A stretch of 64,000 nt of DNA from Thermacetogenium phaeum DSM 12270 (GTDB taxonomy: Bacteria > Bacillota > DSM-12270 > Thermacetogeniales > Thermacetogeniaceae), in NCBI RefSeq assembly GCF_000305935.1, contig NC_018870.1:1845001-1909000 (forward strand), given 5' to 3'. A program made the position numbers and the translations under genes. Below, piece after piece: positions 16,882-25,241 of the stretch; position 1 is the first letter of the stretch, and every line of letters begins with the position of its first letter. The notes under the pieces are model-generated. The model saw nothing but the letters and a program-made list of their open reading frames with translations, did not search any database and had not been told where the DNA came from.

Positions 16882-18675
16882 TTACAGTCGTAAAACGGCG
16901 CCCTGATTACACTTCTCAAAGCAGGTGCCGCACTTGATGCACTTCTCAGGATCGATCTTATGGGGCTCTTTCTTTGCGCCGGAAATTGCACCAACCGGGC
17001 AGGCTCTCAGGCAGCGCCCGCAGCCGATGCACTTTTCCTCATCAATACTGAATACCAGCAGTGCGGTACAGACATGGGCCGGGCACCGTTTGTCGAAAAT
17101 GTGGGCTTCGTACTCATGCCGGAAGTAACGCAGTGTGGAAAGCACCGGGTTGGGTGCGGTGTTTCCGAGACCGCAGAGGGCAGTGGATTTGATCACCCGT
17201 CCCAGCCGTTCCAGGGTCTCGATATCCTCGGGAACCCCTTCACCGTTGCAGATGCGGGTGAGGATCTCCAGCATCCGCTTCGTTCCCTCCCGGCAGGGGG
17301 TACACTTCCCGCAGGACTCAGCCTGAGTGAAGTTCAGGAAGAAGCGAGCCAGGTCGACCATGCAGGTCGTCTCGTCCATGACGACGAGGCCGCCGGAACC
17401 CATCATGGCTCCCGCCTGGATCAGCGACTCGTAGTCAACGGGTGTATCCATCAGTTCGGCAGGTATGCAGCCACCCGAAGGCCCTCCGATCTGGACACCC
17501 TTATACTTTTTGCCCCCAACTATACCGCCGCCGATTTCGAAGATGATTTCCCTTAAGGTAATTCCCATCGGCACCTCGACAAGACCGGTGTTGTTCACCT
17601 TCCCGGTCAGGGCGAACACCTTGGTCCCTTTGCTCTTTTCGGTGCCCATGGCGGCGAACCAATCTGCCCCCCTGGCGATGATCACCGGCACATTGGCATA
17701 GGTCTCCACGTTGTTGATGTTGGACGGCTTGTTAAACAAACCGCGCTGCGCCGGGAAAGGCGGCCTTACCCGGGGCATCCCCCGCTTGCCCTCGATGGAA
17801 GCCATCAGAGCCGTTTCCTCGCCGCAAACAAACGCTCCGGCCCCTTCTTTGATGTGCAGGTTGAAGGTGAAATCCGTTCCCAGGATGTTTTCCCCCAGCA
17901 AACCGAGCTCTTCCGCCTGGGCAATGGCGATCTTCAACCGCTTGATGGCCAGCGGGTATTCGGCACGGCAGTAGATGTAGCCCTCCCGGCACCCAATGGC
18001 ATAGGCGGCAATCGCCATCCCCTCGATCAAGCTGTGGGGGTCGCCCTCCAGAACGCTGCGATCCATAAAGGCACCGGGGTCACCCTCGTCGGCATTGCAG
18101 ATCAGGTATTTGAGGTCCCCCGGCGAACGGCGGCAGAACTCCCACTTCAAACCGGTGGGGAAACCACCACCTCCACGGCCGCGCAGCCCGGAACGCTTAA
18201 CCTCTTCGATCACCTGTTCCGGAGTCATCTCAAAAATCGCTTTTTCTAAAGATTCATAGCCCCCTCTGGCAATGTACTCCTGAATTTTCTCCGGATCGAT
18301 TGAGCCGCAGTTCCGCAGGGCAACACGGCACTGCTTTTTGTAAAAATCCAGCTGCTTGTAGGTCGGAATTCGGGTCTCGTCAACAGGAGCCTTGTAAAGC
18401 AGGCGTTTGACAACACGGCCGTTTATCAAGTGTTCGCTTACGATTTCCGGAACATCTTCTGGTGTCACCCTGACGTAAAAGGTACCTTCAGGATAAACGA
18501 TCACCAGAGGGCCCGTCTCACAGAATTCGTGGCAATCGGTCTCAACAAGTTTAACTTCCTGTTCCAGTTTGTTTTTTTCGAGCTCCCTTTTGAAGGCTTC
18601 CCGAACCTGCTGGGAACCCGAAGAAGTACAATTCGTACCCCCACAAACCAGAACATGGGCTCTGACCAAGTGCAC
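16882..18675 (-). CDS. NuoF-like NAD(P)H and FMN-binding subunit of formate dehydrogenase complex
   Basis: A 597-residue flavoprotein. The N-terminal ~110 residues form a thioredoxin-like 2Fe-2S domain (CGGTNC and DCHEFC). The NuoF core has the FMN/NAD motif GRGGGGFPTGLKW near residue 170 and the 4Fe-4S motif SCGKCTPCREG near 475. Two ferredoxin motifs, CIGCGRCLRACPVG and CIKCGTCFEKC, close the protein. This is the HydB/HylB layout of electron-bifurcating hydrogenases and formate dehydrogenases. I prefer GTG 18675, with GGAGG seven bases upstream, to an earlier TTG. It ends 31 bases before the fdhA start. Confidence 0.93.
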   Translation of the reverse strand: MHLVRAHVLVCGGTNCTSSGSQQVREAFKRELEKNKLEQEVKLVETDCHEFCETGPLVIVYPEGTFYVRVTPEDVPEIVSEHLINGRVVKRLLYKAPVDETRIPTYKQLDFYKKQCRVALRNCGSIDPEKIQEYIARGGYESLEKAIFEMTPEQVIEEVKRSGLRGRGGGGFPTGLKWEFCRRSPGDLKYLICNADEGDPGAFMDRSVLEGDPHSLIEGMAIAAYAIGCREGYIYCRAEYPLAIKRLKIAIAQAEELGLLGENILGTDFTFNLHIKEGAGAFVCGEETALMASIEGKRGMPRVRPPFPAQRGLFNKPSNINNVETYANVPVIIARGADWFAAMGTEKSKGTKVFALTGKVNNTGLVEVPMGITLREIIFEIGGGIVGGKKYKGVQIGGPSGGCIPAELMDTPVDYESLIQAGAMMGSGGLVVMDETTCMVDLARFFLNFTQAESCGKCTPCREGTKRMLEILTRICNGEGVPEDIETLERLGRVIKSTALCGLGNTAPNPVLSTLRYFRHEYEAHIFDKRCPAHVCTALLVFSIDEEKCIGCGRCLRACPVGAISGAKKEPHKIDPEKCIKCGTCFEKCNQGAVLRL

Positions 18676-18703
18676 CTCAATCCCTCCTTCCTCAGAAAAT
18701 CCG

Positions 18704-19102
18704 CTAGATCTCTTCAAAGCGGGCTATTGCCAGGTCTTCGACGATCTTTCCGTGCATAACGTGGCCGACGATGATCCTCGGCACATCCGACGGCCTGACC
18801 TTCCTGTAGGTGATGCGATCCTCTCCGGGCCGCTGTACGTCTACCAGCGGTTCCTGTTCACACATCCCTATACAGCCCGTTTGAATGACATTAACCTGCA
18901 GGTTGCGCTTGTTGACCTCCTCGAGAATCGCCGCCATTACCTCGCGCGCCCCCGCCGCAATACCACAGGTTCCCATTCCGACGAAGATGCTGGTCTTCTC
19001 CATACTCCGTTCCAGCATCTGTTTTTTGGCTTCCTCACGATACTTAATCAGTTCTTCCCTGCTTTTCAGCTTCATAGTGCCGCACCCGGTCTCAACCGGC
19101 AA
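18704..19102 (-). CDS. Thioredoxin-like 2Fe-2S ferredoxin
   Basis: A 132-residue protein with a thioredoxin-like 2Fe-2S fold; the cluster cysteines lie in GMGTCGIAAGA and QTGCIGMCEQEP. In this class of complexes the small protein lies between the NuoE-like and NuoF-like subunits and passes electrons from the flavin. The TTG start at 19102 has GGAGG seven bases upstream, while the ATG nine codons in has none. It is the second gene of the formate dehydrogenase operon. The N-terminal ~35 residues form a charged helix. Confidence 0.85.
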   Translation of the reverse strand: MPVETGCGTMKLKSREELIKYREEAKKQMLERSMEKTSIFVGMGTCGIAAGAREVMAAILEEVNKRNLQVNVIQTGCIGMCEQEPLVDVQRPGEDRITYRKVRPSDVPRIIVGHVMHGKIVEDLAIARFEEI

Positions 19103-19183
19103 ACGCCGACCTCCACGACCCCATCAGGATCATGGCGGAACCTGGTGTCTTCACCTCCCTTCGCGAGTTAAGAGGTTGAAAAA

Positions 19184-19675
19184 CTATTGATACCGCTCGA
19201 CAATACCCTTCAACTTGTCCGGAGTCAGGCGCCCATGAGTATCGTCGTTGACCATGATGACCGGAGACAAACCACAGCAGCCCAAACAGGCAACGGTCTC
19301 CAGCGTAAAGCGCAGATCCGGAGTCGTTTCCCCATTGCCGACGCCGAGCTCTTTCTGCATCTGCTCAAAAATCCTGGCCCCGCCGCGCACATGGCAGGCC
19401 GTACCAAGACAAACCCTGACAATGTTGCGCCCGCGCGGGCTGAGGTGAAACTGGGCATAAAAAGTAGCGACCCCAAATACCCGGCTTGGAGGCAGCTTCA
19501 ACTCCTTGGCTATCCGCAGAAGCACCTCTTTCGGCAGGTATCCGTAAATGCTCTGTGCTCCCTGCAGGATCGGAATAAGAGCCCCTTTCACACCACGCCA
19601 CTTCTCAAAAAGCTGCTGCAGTTCCTTTTCCTTCTGGGCATCCCCGGCAGGTTCCGCACAGCAGGCTTCAGACAT
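19184..19675 (-). CDS. NuoE-like 2Fe-2S subunit
   Basis: A 163-residue protein of the 24-kDa NADH dehydrogenase subunit family. The four cluster cysteines are in CLGTAC near residue 95 and CLGCC near 135, and the N-terminal helical bundle (LQGAQSIYGYLPKE) is typical. It would pair with the NuoF-like subunit to handle NAD(P)H. The ATG at 19675 follows GGGAGGGGG; an upstream extension of the frame has no such site. It is the first gene of the operon and is preceded by a strong hairpin in the leader. Confidence 0.93.
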   Translation of the reverse strand: MSEACCAEPAGDAQKEKELQQLFEKWRGVKGALIPILQGAQSIYGYLPKEVLLRIAKELKLPPSRVFGVATFYAQFHLSPRGRNIVRVCLGTACHVRGGARIFEQMQKELGVGNGETTPDLRFTLETVACLGCCGLSPVIMVNDDTHGRLTPDKLKGIVERYQ

Positions 19676-19708
19676 CTGATCCCCCTCCCTTCTCTTTGCT
19701 TTAAATAA

Positions 19709-19740
19709 CCTGTTGCCAGGATCATCATCCTGACAACAGG
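19709..19740 (-). promoter_or_regulatory. Long hairpin in the leader of the formate dehydrogenase operon
   Basis: CCTGTTG and CAACAGG, with CAGGAT and ATCCTG inside, form a 13-bp stem with one mismatch and a CATC loop. It lies 34 bases before the first gene. A TATAAT on the minus strand (19774-19769) lies upstream. No uridine run follows, so it may be an operator or a message-stability element. Confidence 0.45.
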
Positions 19741-19774
19741 GAACAACCGTCTCCGTTAACGGCAGGGCATTATA

Positions 19775-20040
19775 AAGTCTTCCGCTCACAACCTCTTTTC
19801 CGACCCGCTCAAGGGAGCAGATCGGGAAAGCTATTGGGAATTTCGGAGCTTAACCCTATTTTCTTTAAGAAGTCTATTCGACAGGGAAACGAAAAAACCT
19901 CCTGGAATGATGAAAAAACCTGCAAAGTATTTCCGATCAGTTAACTGGTTAATATTACCGCTTGATTTATTATGTAAACAATGCCACAATTACAAAAAAA
20001 TATGCCGAATCCGCACAAAAAAACAAAACTGGGAGCAAAG
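19775..20040. other. Gene-free divergent promoter region
   Basis: An AT-rich stretch between the minus formate dehydrogenase operon and the plus riboswitch gene. It contains TTAACTGGTTAA near 19941-19952, a short palindrome that could bind a regulator. No reading frame with a ribosome binding site is seen. Confidence 0.4.
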
Positions 20041-20172
20041 TGCGGTACGGGGGAACCGTTTTCGGGCAACGCCTGCACGGCGTGCCCAGGGGTGAATCGC
20101 TGCCGGAAGCTTGCTAGTCCGGTAGCGTAGGGACAACCTTTCAACCGAACCCATCAGCTTACCCCGGAGGCA
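20041..20172 (+). promoter_or_regulatory. Cyclic di-AMP riboswitch (ydaO/yuaA type)
   Basis: The characteristic conserved blocks are present in order: GGGGGAACCG, GGGGTGAATC, GTAGCGTAGGGA, CCGAACCCATCAGCTTACCC and a final GGAGGC. These match the ydaO-yuaA class, which senses cyclic di-AMP and normally turns off cell-wall and osmotic genes. The gene behind it is a LysM/SleB wall hydrolase, a classic target. Confidence 0.9.
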
Positions 20173-20192
20173 AAGAAAGGGAGGAAGAGCTT

Positions 20193-21467
20193 TTGAGAGT
20201 ATCGTTGCGCAAGCTGCTGTTGTCATTAGTCGGTTTGGGTTTGGGTGTTCTCTCCTTTGCCGGCGTCGGACATGCCGCCGACTACCACATCGTCGAGCCA
20301 GGCGATACCCTCTACCTGATTTCCCGCGATTACGGACTCACCCCATCTGATCTGATGCGGGCCAATAACCTTTCCGGCACCTACATCGAACCCGAACAGA
20401 TCATCGTCATCCCCGACCGGTACACGGTCAAAAGCGGGGATACCCTTTACCTGATCGCCAAAGCTCACGGCACCAGTGTCGACGCCCTGATGTCTCTCAA
20501 CAACCTGAAGACTGACAGCATCTACCCAGGGCAGGTCATCCTGCTCCCGCCTGTGACGGCAGCCAAACCCGGAAAAGCCTACACCGTCAAGAAGGGGGAT
20601 ACCCTTTACCTGATCGCCAGGGATCACGGCACCAGCGTCGATGCCATCATCTCCCTCAACAACTTAAAAACAACACATCTCGAAGTGGGACAGGTTCTCA
20701 CCCTGCCGGAATCGGGGGATGACGGCAGCAGCGTACCACCGGGCAGCGGGTCCACTTTTCAATACACGGTGAAGAGCGGGGATACCCTTTACCTGATCGC
20801 CGTCTCCTACGGGACAACGGTGGAGGAGATAATGTCTCTCAACAATCTCCGGACGACGGAGATCTACCCGGGACAGGTTCTCACCATCCCCGGAAACGGC
20901 GGTGGCAGCACGCCCTCCGGGACCTCGTACACCGTTCAATATGGGGACAGCCTCTATCTGATCGCCCGGGCCTACGGTACAACGGTTGAAGCGCTGATGG
21001 CGGCCAACGGCCTCTACTCCACGGAGATCTACCCGGGTCAGACCATCCTGATTCCGGGAAGCCGGTCGGGCCAAACGCAAACGAACCCGCCCTCCCGTGG
21101 CAGCTACAGCGTCTCGCAGCAGGAGGCCTACCTGCTCGCCCAGCTGATCACGGCTGAGGCCGCCGGAGAGATCTTCGAAGGACAGGTCGCCGTCGGCGCC
21201 GTCGTGCTCAACAGGGTGGCCGACCCCAGATTCCCCAACACCATTACCGGGGTCATCTACGAGCCCTGGCAGTTCGAACCGGTGATGAACGGCACGATCT
21301 ACATCACACCGGACCCCATGTGCATCCGGGCTGCAGAGGCGGCCATCGCCGGGTGGGACCCGGTAGACGGAGCGCTCTTCTTCTTCAATCCGGACAAGGC
21401 CTACGGAGAGTTCTTCTCCACCCTCACCTACGTGAGAAGAATCGGCAACCACGTCTTCTACAAGTAG
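20193..21467 (+). CDS. Secreted cell-wall hydrolase, five LysM domains plus SleB domain
   Basis: This 424-residue protein has a signal peptide (basic start, long hydrophobic core, VGHAA cleavage region near residue 29). Five LysM repeats follow, starting near residues 31, 76, 129, 190 and 247, each with the form GDTLYLI or GDSLYLI, then a SleB-type hydrolase domain from about 308 to 424 (AQLITAEAAGE to the C-terminus). LysM domains bind peptidoglycan glycans, and SleB enzymes are lytic transglycosylases used in spore cortex breakdown. The start is TTG 20193 behind GGGAGG. The c-di-AMP riboswitch upstream links it to wall and turgor control. Confidence 0.93.
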   Translation: MRVSLRKLLLSLVGLGLGVLSFAGVGHAADYHIVEPGDTLYLISRDYGLTPSDLMRANNLSGTYIEPEQIIVIPDRYTVKSGDTLYLIAKAHGTSVDALMSLNNLKTDSIYPGQVILLPPVTAAKPGKAYTVKKGDTLYLIARDHGTSVDAIISLNNLKTTHLEVGQVLTLPESGDDGSSVPPGSGSTFQYTVKSGDTLYLIAVSYGTTVEEIMSLNNLRTTEIYPGQVLTIPGNGGGSTPSGTSYTVQYGDSLYLIARAYGTTVEALMAANGLYSTEIYPGQTILIPGSRSGQTQTNPPSRGSYSVSQQEAYLLAQLITAEAAGEIFEGQVAVGAVVLNRVADPRFPNTITGVIYEPWQFEPVMNGTIYITPDPMCIRAAEAAIAGWDPVDGALFFFNPDKAYGEFFSTLTYVRRIGNHVFYK

Positions 21468-21521
21468 CAACACCGGAAAATTCAGGAGTCCGGCTTAACC
21501 AAATCGATTATCTTTAACGAA

Positions 21522-21558
21522 GGAAGGCCTTTCCCAAAAATGAGGGGGAAGGCCTTCC
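21522..21558. terminator. Bidirectional hairpin between converging genes
   Basis: GGAAGGCCTT and AAGGCCTTCC, extended by CCC/GGG, form a stem of about 13 bp between the converging SleB and radical SAM genes. The loop side on the minus strand is T-rich, but no classical uridine tail follows. Confidence 0.55.
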
Positions 21559-21571
21559 ACTTCCCTGCCTT

Positions 21572-22915
21572 TCAGGTGACAATATCTACCTTCCCTCTGG
21601 TGCAACGCCGCAGTTCCCACCAGGGGCGCCCGAGGAGGTCTCTTCCCCACCGGTCAAAGGCAATACCGGGTAGCAGCACGAGATCGAAAACATCGCCCTC
21701 CTCCTCGACAACCCTGTTGAGCGCCCTTCGAAAATCGGAGAGGGTAAGGAGCCCCGCAGAGGCGATAGACCCCCCAAAAATGACGCTGGGAACGGCGCGG
21801 ATCTGCACCTGCGCCCCGGAACGGCACAACTCCGGAAGGATGCTTTCCAGGCGCGGCCTGCCCCATACTGAGGCCAGCAAGAGCGCATTCCCGGCCCGGT
21901 TGTTCGCGATCGCACCGGCAAGCCTTTTGACCAGATCCCTATCGATGTCGTAATTCATAACGACTCCCGGCGCTTCCCCCCTCCCTTTCCGAAAAGAAAC
22001 CCGCCCCCTGCCCTCGATGTCGAGGACGGGGCACCTCAACCGTTCGAGCAGCCTGTAAGCCTCAACCCGGGAGCGCACATCCTTACCGCGCACCCTCTTT
22101 ATCACATCCCCTCTTCTTATACCAGCAGCGGCGGCAGGCGATCCCGGAATGACCCCTTCCACCTCAGCTCTGAAGGGTTCTGCATCTCCCCCCACTGGAG
22201 CGGGCTCCATGATGAGGGGTGTTGCCGAGAGGGCGGCCTCTTCCTCCACGAACTCCTGTAGCCGGCGGTACATCTCCTGCGGCGGGAAGCGAAGGAAGCG
22301 GGGAGCGTATCTTGTGAAACCGGGGAGAAAGATGCGCACCGTCCTCGCCCCGTTATCCCGGAGAAAACGCCAGCTTCTTCTGATGTCTTCCCACCCCACC
22401 AGTTGCGGGCAGGCGACAATGCTCCCGTGATAGGGCATCCCCAGTTCGGCCATCCAGGATGCCGCGGCCAGAACGCTACCAGAATCATCACCCATCAAGA
22501 TCCGCCTACCTGATGGTGTGGCGCTGTTCAGCGAAAGGTTGACCACTACGGGCTGCAGTTCAGAAAGCCGTTCGACCCCGACACGGTTGAGCAGTTTTCC
22601 GTTCGTGGTAATCTGTACAGGTGTGCGCGGATAATATTTGCGTACCAGCTCCATGATCTTCCAAAACTCCGGATGCGTCAGAGGCTCGCCTTCACTGATC
22701 CGGGAAGCGGCCTCCCCGATGATGATCTTGCGGTGCGGGTTTAAGAGGGGAATCAATCTCCTGACCAGAGGCAGGGGGAGAGGAGGAATGGAAAAAACCT
22801 CAACCCCCGGGGGATTTTGGGCATTGCTGCAGAAAAGGCAGCGGAGATTACAGGTTGAGGTAAGGGGAAGGATGTTTTCATAACGAACCGACTGCGTCAA
22901 AAGCACACCGAGCAC
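21572..22915 (-). CDS. Radical SAM protein with internal PDZ and DUF512-like C-terminus
   Basis: A 447-residue protein with the radical SAM cluster motif CNLRCLFC (C22, C26, C29), a PDZ-like domain at about 248-310 (GVIPGSPAAAAGIRRGDVI) and a C-terminal region (FGGSIASAGLLT near residue 395, then DLVLLPGIAFDRWG) resembling DUF512. Known DUF512 proteins carry PDZ first and the radical SAM part in the middle, so this order is unusual. The reaction is unknown. GTG 22915 is preceded by GGAGGG. It converges on the SleB gene and lies upstream of nothing obvious, with lgt next on the same strand. Confidence 0.75.
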   Translation of the reverse strand: MLGVLLTQSVRYENILPLTSTCNLRCLFCSNAQNPPGVEVFSIPPLPLPLVRRLIPLLNPHRKIIIGEAASRISEGEPLTHPEFWKIMELVRKYYPRTPVQITTNGKLLNRVGVERLSELQPVVVNLSLNSATPSGRRILMGDDSGSVLAAASWMAELGMPYHGSIVACPQLVGWEDIRRSWRFLRDNGARTVRIFLPGFTRYAPRFLRFPPQEMYRRLQEFVEEEAALSATPLIMEPAPVGGDAEPFRAEVEGVIPGSPAAAAGIRRGDVIKRVRGKDVRSRVEAYRLLERLRCPVLDIEGRGRVSFRKGRGEAPGVVMNYDIDRDLVKRLAGAIANNRAGNALLLASVWGRPRLESILPELCRSGAQVQIRAVPSVIFGGSIASAGLLTLSDFRRALNRVVEEEGDVFDLVLLPGIAFDRWGRDLLGRPWWELRRCTRGKVDIVT

Positions 22916-23027
22916 CGGGTATTCCCTCCATCCGATCGGCCGTACAGCAACAGCTCCTTAATCACTCGCAGATAAGAAATCCTCCCGCCGCGGTATCTTA
23001 TGATCATGCTGCCGCGGCCGGTTCATT

Positions 23028-23801
23028 CTAGCTGCCTCCCCTTCGGGCGGCACAGCCTTCGCGGGGCAGCCTTTTCAAAACGAAATAGAAGACAGCACCT
23101 GCCGCCGCCAGGGCTAAAGCCGCTAGAGATGCCGTTGCCGGGCCGCCGGTGATCTGGGCGTTCTCGCGCAGAAGCTCAATTCCGGCCCTTAAAAGGCCGT
23201 AAAGAATGAGAAAAAGGGAAAAAATCTGCCCCTGAAAGCGGATACCCTTGCGGGTTTTCCATTCCAGAAAGGCAAAGATCAGGAGTCCCGCCAGAACGGA
23301 ATAGAGCTGCGTGGGGTGGCGCCGCAACCCGTCTACCACCGGGAAAACCACACCCCAGGGTAGGTCGGTGGGTCGACCGTAGCAGCAGCCGTTTAAAAAA
23401 CACCCGATGCGGGCTACCGCATAACCCAGGGCCACAGCCGGCGCCACCAGGTCGAGAAAACCCAGGACGGGGATTTTCGCCTTGCGCAGGAAAATGACGG
23501 ACGCTAATAATCCCAAAATAAAGGCACCGTAAAAGGCCAGCCCCCCTTCTTGCAGCATGAAAATGCGCCCGGGGTGTTCCAGATAATAACGGGGGTCATA
23601 AAGTAAAATATAGGCTAGGCGGGCGCCAATGACCCCGGATATCACCGTGACCAGGACCAGGTCGATAACCGTTTCCGGGGATCCCCCCCTCCTCTTCACC
23701 CTGTTCATCAAATAAAGGGTAGCAACGATAATTCCCAGAGCAACAAAAAAACCGTAGCTGTAGATATTAAAATTACCCAGATGTATGAGAACAGGTCGCA
23801 T
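23028..23801 (-). CDS. lgt: Prolipoprotein diacylglyceryl transferase
   Basis: A 257-residue membrane enzyme that transfers diacylglyceryl from phosphatidylglycerol to the lipobox cysteine of prolipoproteins. Seven hydrophobic segments are visible, and the conserved signature near residues 125-150 (ARIGCFLNGCCYGRPTD) is intact, as is the YGFFVALG motif near 16. ATG 23801 with GGTGGGG upstream is the best start; an earlier frame extension lacks support. It would modify the TrpX-type lipoprotein of this window, among others. Confidence 0.96.
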   Translation of the reverse strand: MRPVLIHLGNFNIYSYGFFVALGIIVATLYLMNRVKRRGGSPETVIDLVLVTVISGVIGARLAYILLYDPRYYLEHPGRIFMLQEGGLAFYGAFILGLLASVIFLRKAKIPVLGFLDLVAPAVALGYAVARIGCFLNGCCYGRPTDLPWGVVFPVVDGLRRHPTQLYSVLAGLLIFAFLEWKTRKGIRFQGQIFSLFLILYGLLRAGIELLRENAQITGGPATASLAALALAAAGAVFYFVLKRLPREGCAARRGGS

Positions 23802-23833
23802 GACAACCCCACCCGCCAATCAATATGCTGAAA

Positions 23834-23862
23834 ATATCCACATATCCACAAAGTTATCCACA
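23834..23862 (+). promoter_or_regulatory. Cluster of DnaA-box-like sites
   Basis: ATATCCACA occurs at 23834-23842 and 23842-23850, and a perfect TTATCCACA at 23854-23862. A reverse-oriented TATGTGGAT follows at 23879-23887. They lie upstream of lgt in a short gap. This is suggestive of DnaA binding, perhaps for regulation or titration, but the region lacks other features of an origin. Confidence 0.5.
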
Positions 23863-23993
23863 TGCTATGGGGATAGCTATGTGGATTTTTCTGCGGCCTT
23901 TCGGAAGGCACCCTTTCATTTATCCCCAAAAGTAACAGGACCTAGGTTATTATGTCTACCACCTGGGACCCGCCCAGGACTGCTCCTAAACCT

Positions 23994-25016
23994 TTATTCA
24001 CAAGGCACCAGAGGATAATGAGCGAACGCCTCCTGAGACAGGGACGCCCTGTGGCCTGCCAGATAGTGATAATATCCAGCACAGGCCACCATTGCCGCAT
24101 TATCCGTGCAAAGCCTCTTCTCCGGGAAATAAAAATCCAGCCCTTCCTCGGCCGCCCTCTTTTCAAAATGCCGCCGCAGAGTGGAATTGGAGGCAACCCC
24201 TCCCGCCAGGGCGACTTTACCAACGCCCGCCTTTTTCGCCGCTAGGAGCGCTTTTTCGACCAGCACGTCCACAATTGCTGCCTGAAAACTCGCCGCAACA
24301 TCCGGCAGGTAAGGAGAGGTACCCTCTTCTCTGAGCCGGTTAAGATAATTTATCACAGCAGTCTTAAGGCCGCTGAAGCTAAAATCCGTACTGCCCTCCT
24401 CAAGCCAGGCTCTGGGAAAGGGAATTGCACAGGGGTCTCCAGCGGCCGCCAGTTCCTCCAAAGCAGGCCCACCCGGGTAAGGAAGCCCAAGCACACGGGC
24501 AATTTTATCAAAGGCTTCACCTGCCGCATCATCCCTCGTTGCGCCGAGCAGCCGGTACTTCAGGTGATCCTGCAGGAGAATAAGGCTGGTGTGCCCCCCT
24601 GACACCACCAGGCAGACGAAGGGCGGTTCCAGCTCCGGATGGGCGAGAAAGTTGGCATAAAGGTGGGCTTCCAGGTGGTGCACCGGTACAAGGGGGATCT
24701 TCAAGGCATAAGAATAGGCCTTGGCTGCAGCAACGCCGACCAGCAAGGCCCCGATTAAACCGGGCCCCACAGTGACGGCCAGACAGCTGATGCTGGAAAA
24801 GCCAAGGCCGGCTTCTTTTAAGGCTTCATCCACAACAAAGGTGATCCTGTCCAGATGCTGCCTCGAGGCGACCTCGGGAACGACCCCCCCGAACCGCCTG
24901 TGCACCGCTATTTGAGAAGATATAACACTGGACGCAATCACACGGCCGTCCCCGACAACGGCGGCTGAAGTCTCATCACAGCTCGTTTCGATGCCCAGTA
25001 CCCAGGTGTCTGGCAT
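23994..25016 (-). CDS. tsaD: tRNA threonylcarbamoyladenosine biosynthesis protein
   Basis: A 340-residue member of the Kae1/TsaD family, which transfers the threonylcarbamoyl group to A37 of tRNA. The ASKHA-fold metal site HLEAH lies near residue 110 and the nucleotide-binding motifs GIETSCDET at the N-terminus and VSGGHTSL near 135 are intact. I chose ATG 25016 with AGGAG directly upstream. TsaB and TsaE, its partners, are encoded in the same operon two genes up, so the complete TsaBDE set is here except for TsaC. Confidence 0.96.
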   Translation of the reverse strand: MPDTWVLGIETSCDETSAAVVGDGRVIASSVISSQIAVHRRFGGVVPEVASRQHLDRITFVVDEALKEAGLGFSSISCLAVTVGPGLIGALLVGVAAAKAYSYALKIPLVPVHHLEAHLYANFLAHPELEPPFVCLVVSGGHTSLILLQDHLKYRLLGATRDDAAGEAFDKIARVLGLPYPGGPALEELAAAGDPCAIPFPRAWLEEGSTDFSFSGLKTAVINYLNRLREEGTSPYLPDVAASFQAAIVDVLVEKALLAAKKAGVGKVALAGGVASNSTLRRHFEKRAAEEGLDFYFPEKRLCTDNAAMVACAGYYHYLAGHRASLSQEAFAHYPLVPCE

Positions 25017-25054
25017 TCTCCTGTCTCCCTTAATTCCAAAGCTTAACGAAAGAA

Positions 25055-25186
25055 TCACAAATCCTCGTCTTCTCGATCGAACTCCAGGTCGTCCGGGTTC
25101 TTGCCGGTATCCGCCGGCCAGTCCCCGGCAATCCGCCCGGCTTTTTTCTTCCCCCGCTCTACGGAGAGTTTTTCTGCGCCTGGCAC
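25055..25186 (-). CDS. Small charged protein, unknown
   Basis: A 43-residue frame starts at GTG 25186 with GGAGGTG six bases upstream and ends at TGA 25055. The product is basic in its first half (VERGKKKAGR) and acidic at the end (DFD-like run EFDREDEDL). It lies in the 180-base gap between DUF3006 and tsaD. Nothing is recognised in it; it may be a real small operon member or chance. Confidence 0.4.
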   Translation of the reverse strand: MPGAEKLSVERGKKKAGRIAGDWPADTGKNPDDLEFDREDEDL

Positions 25187-25241
25187 CAAAGCCACCTCCA
25201 TTCCGGGTTTTTAGGGTTATTATGTGCGTCTTAAGAGGGAA

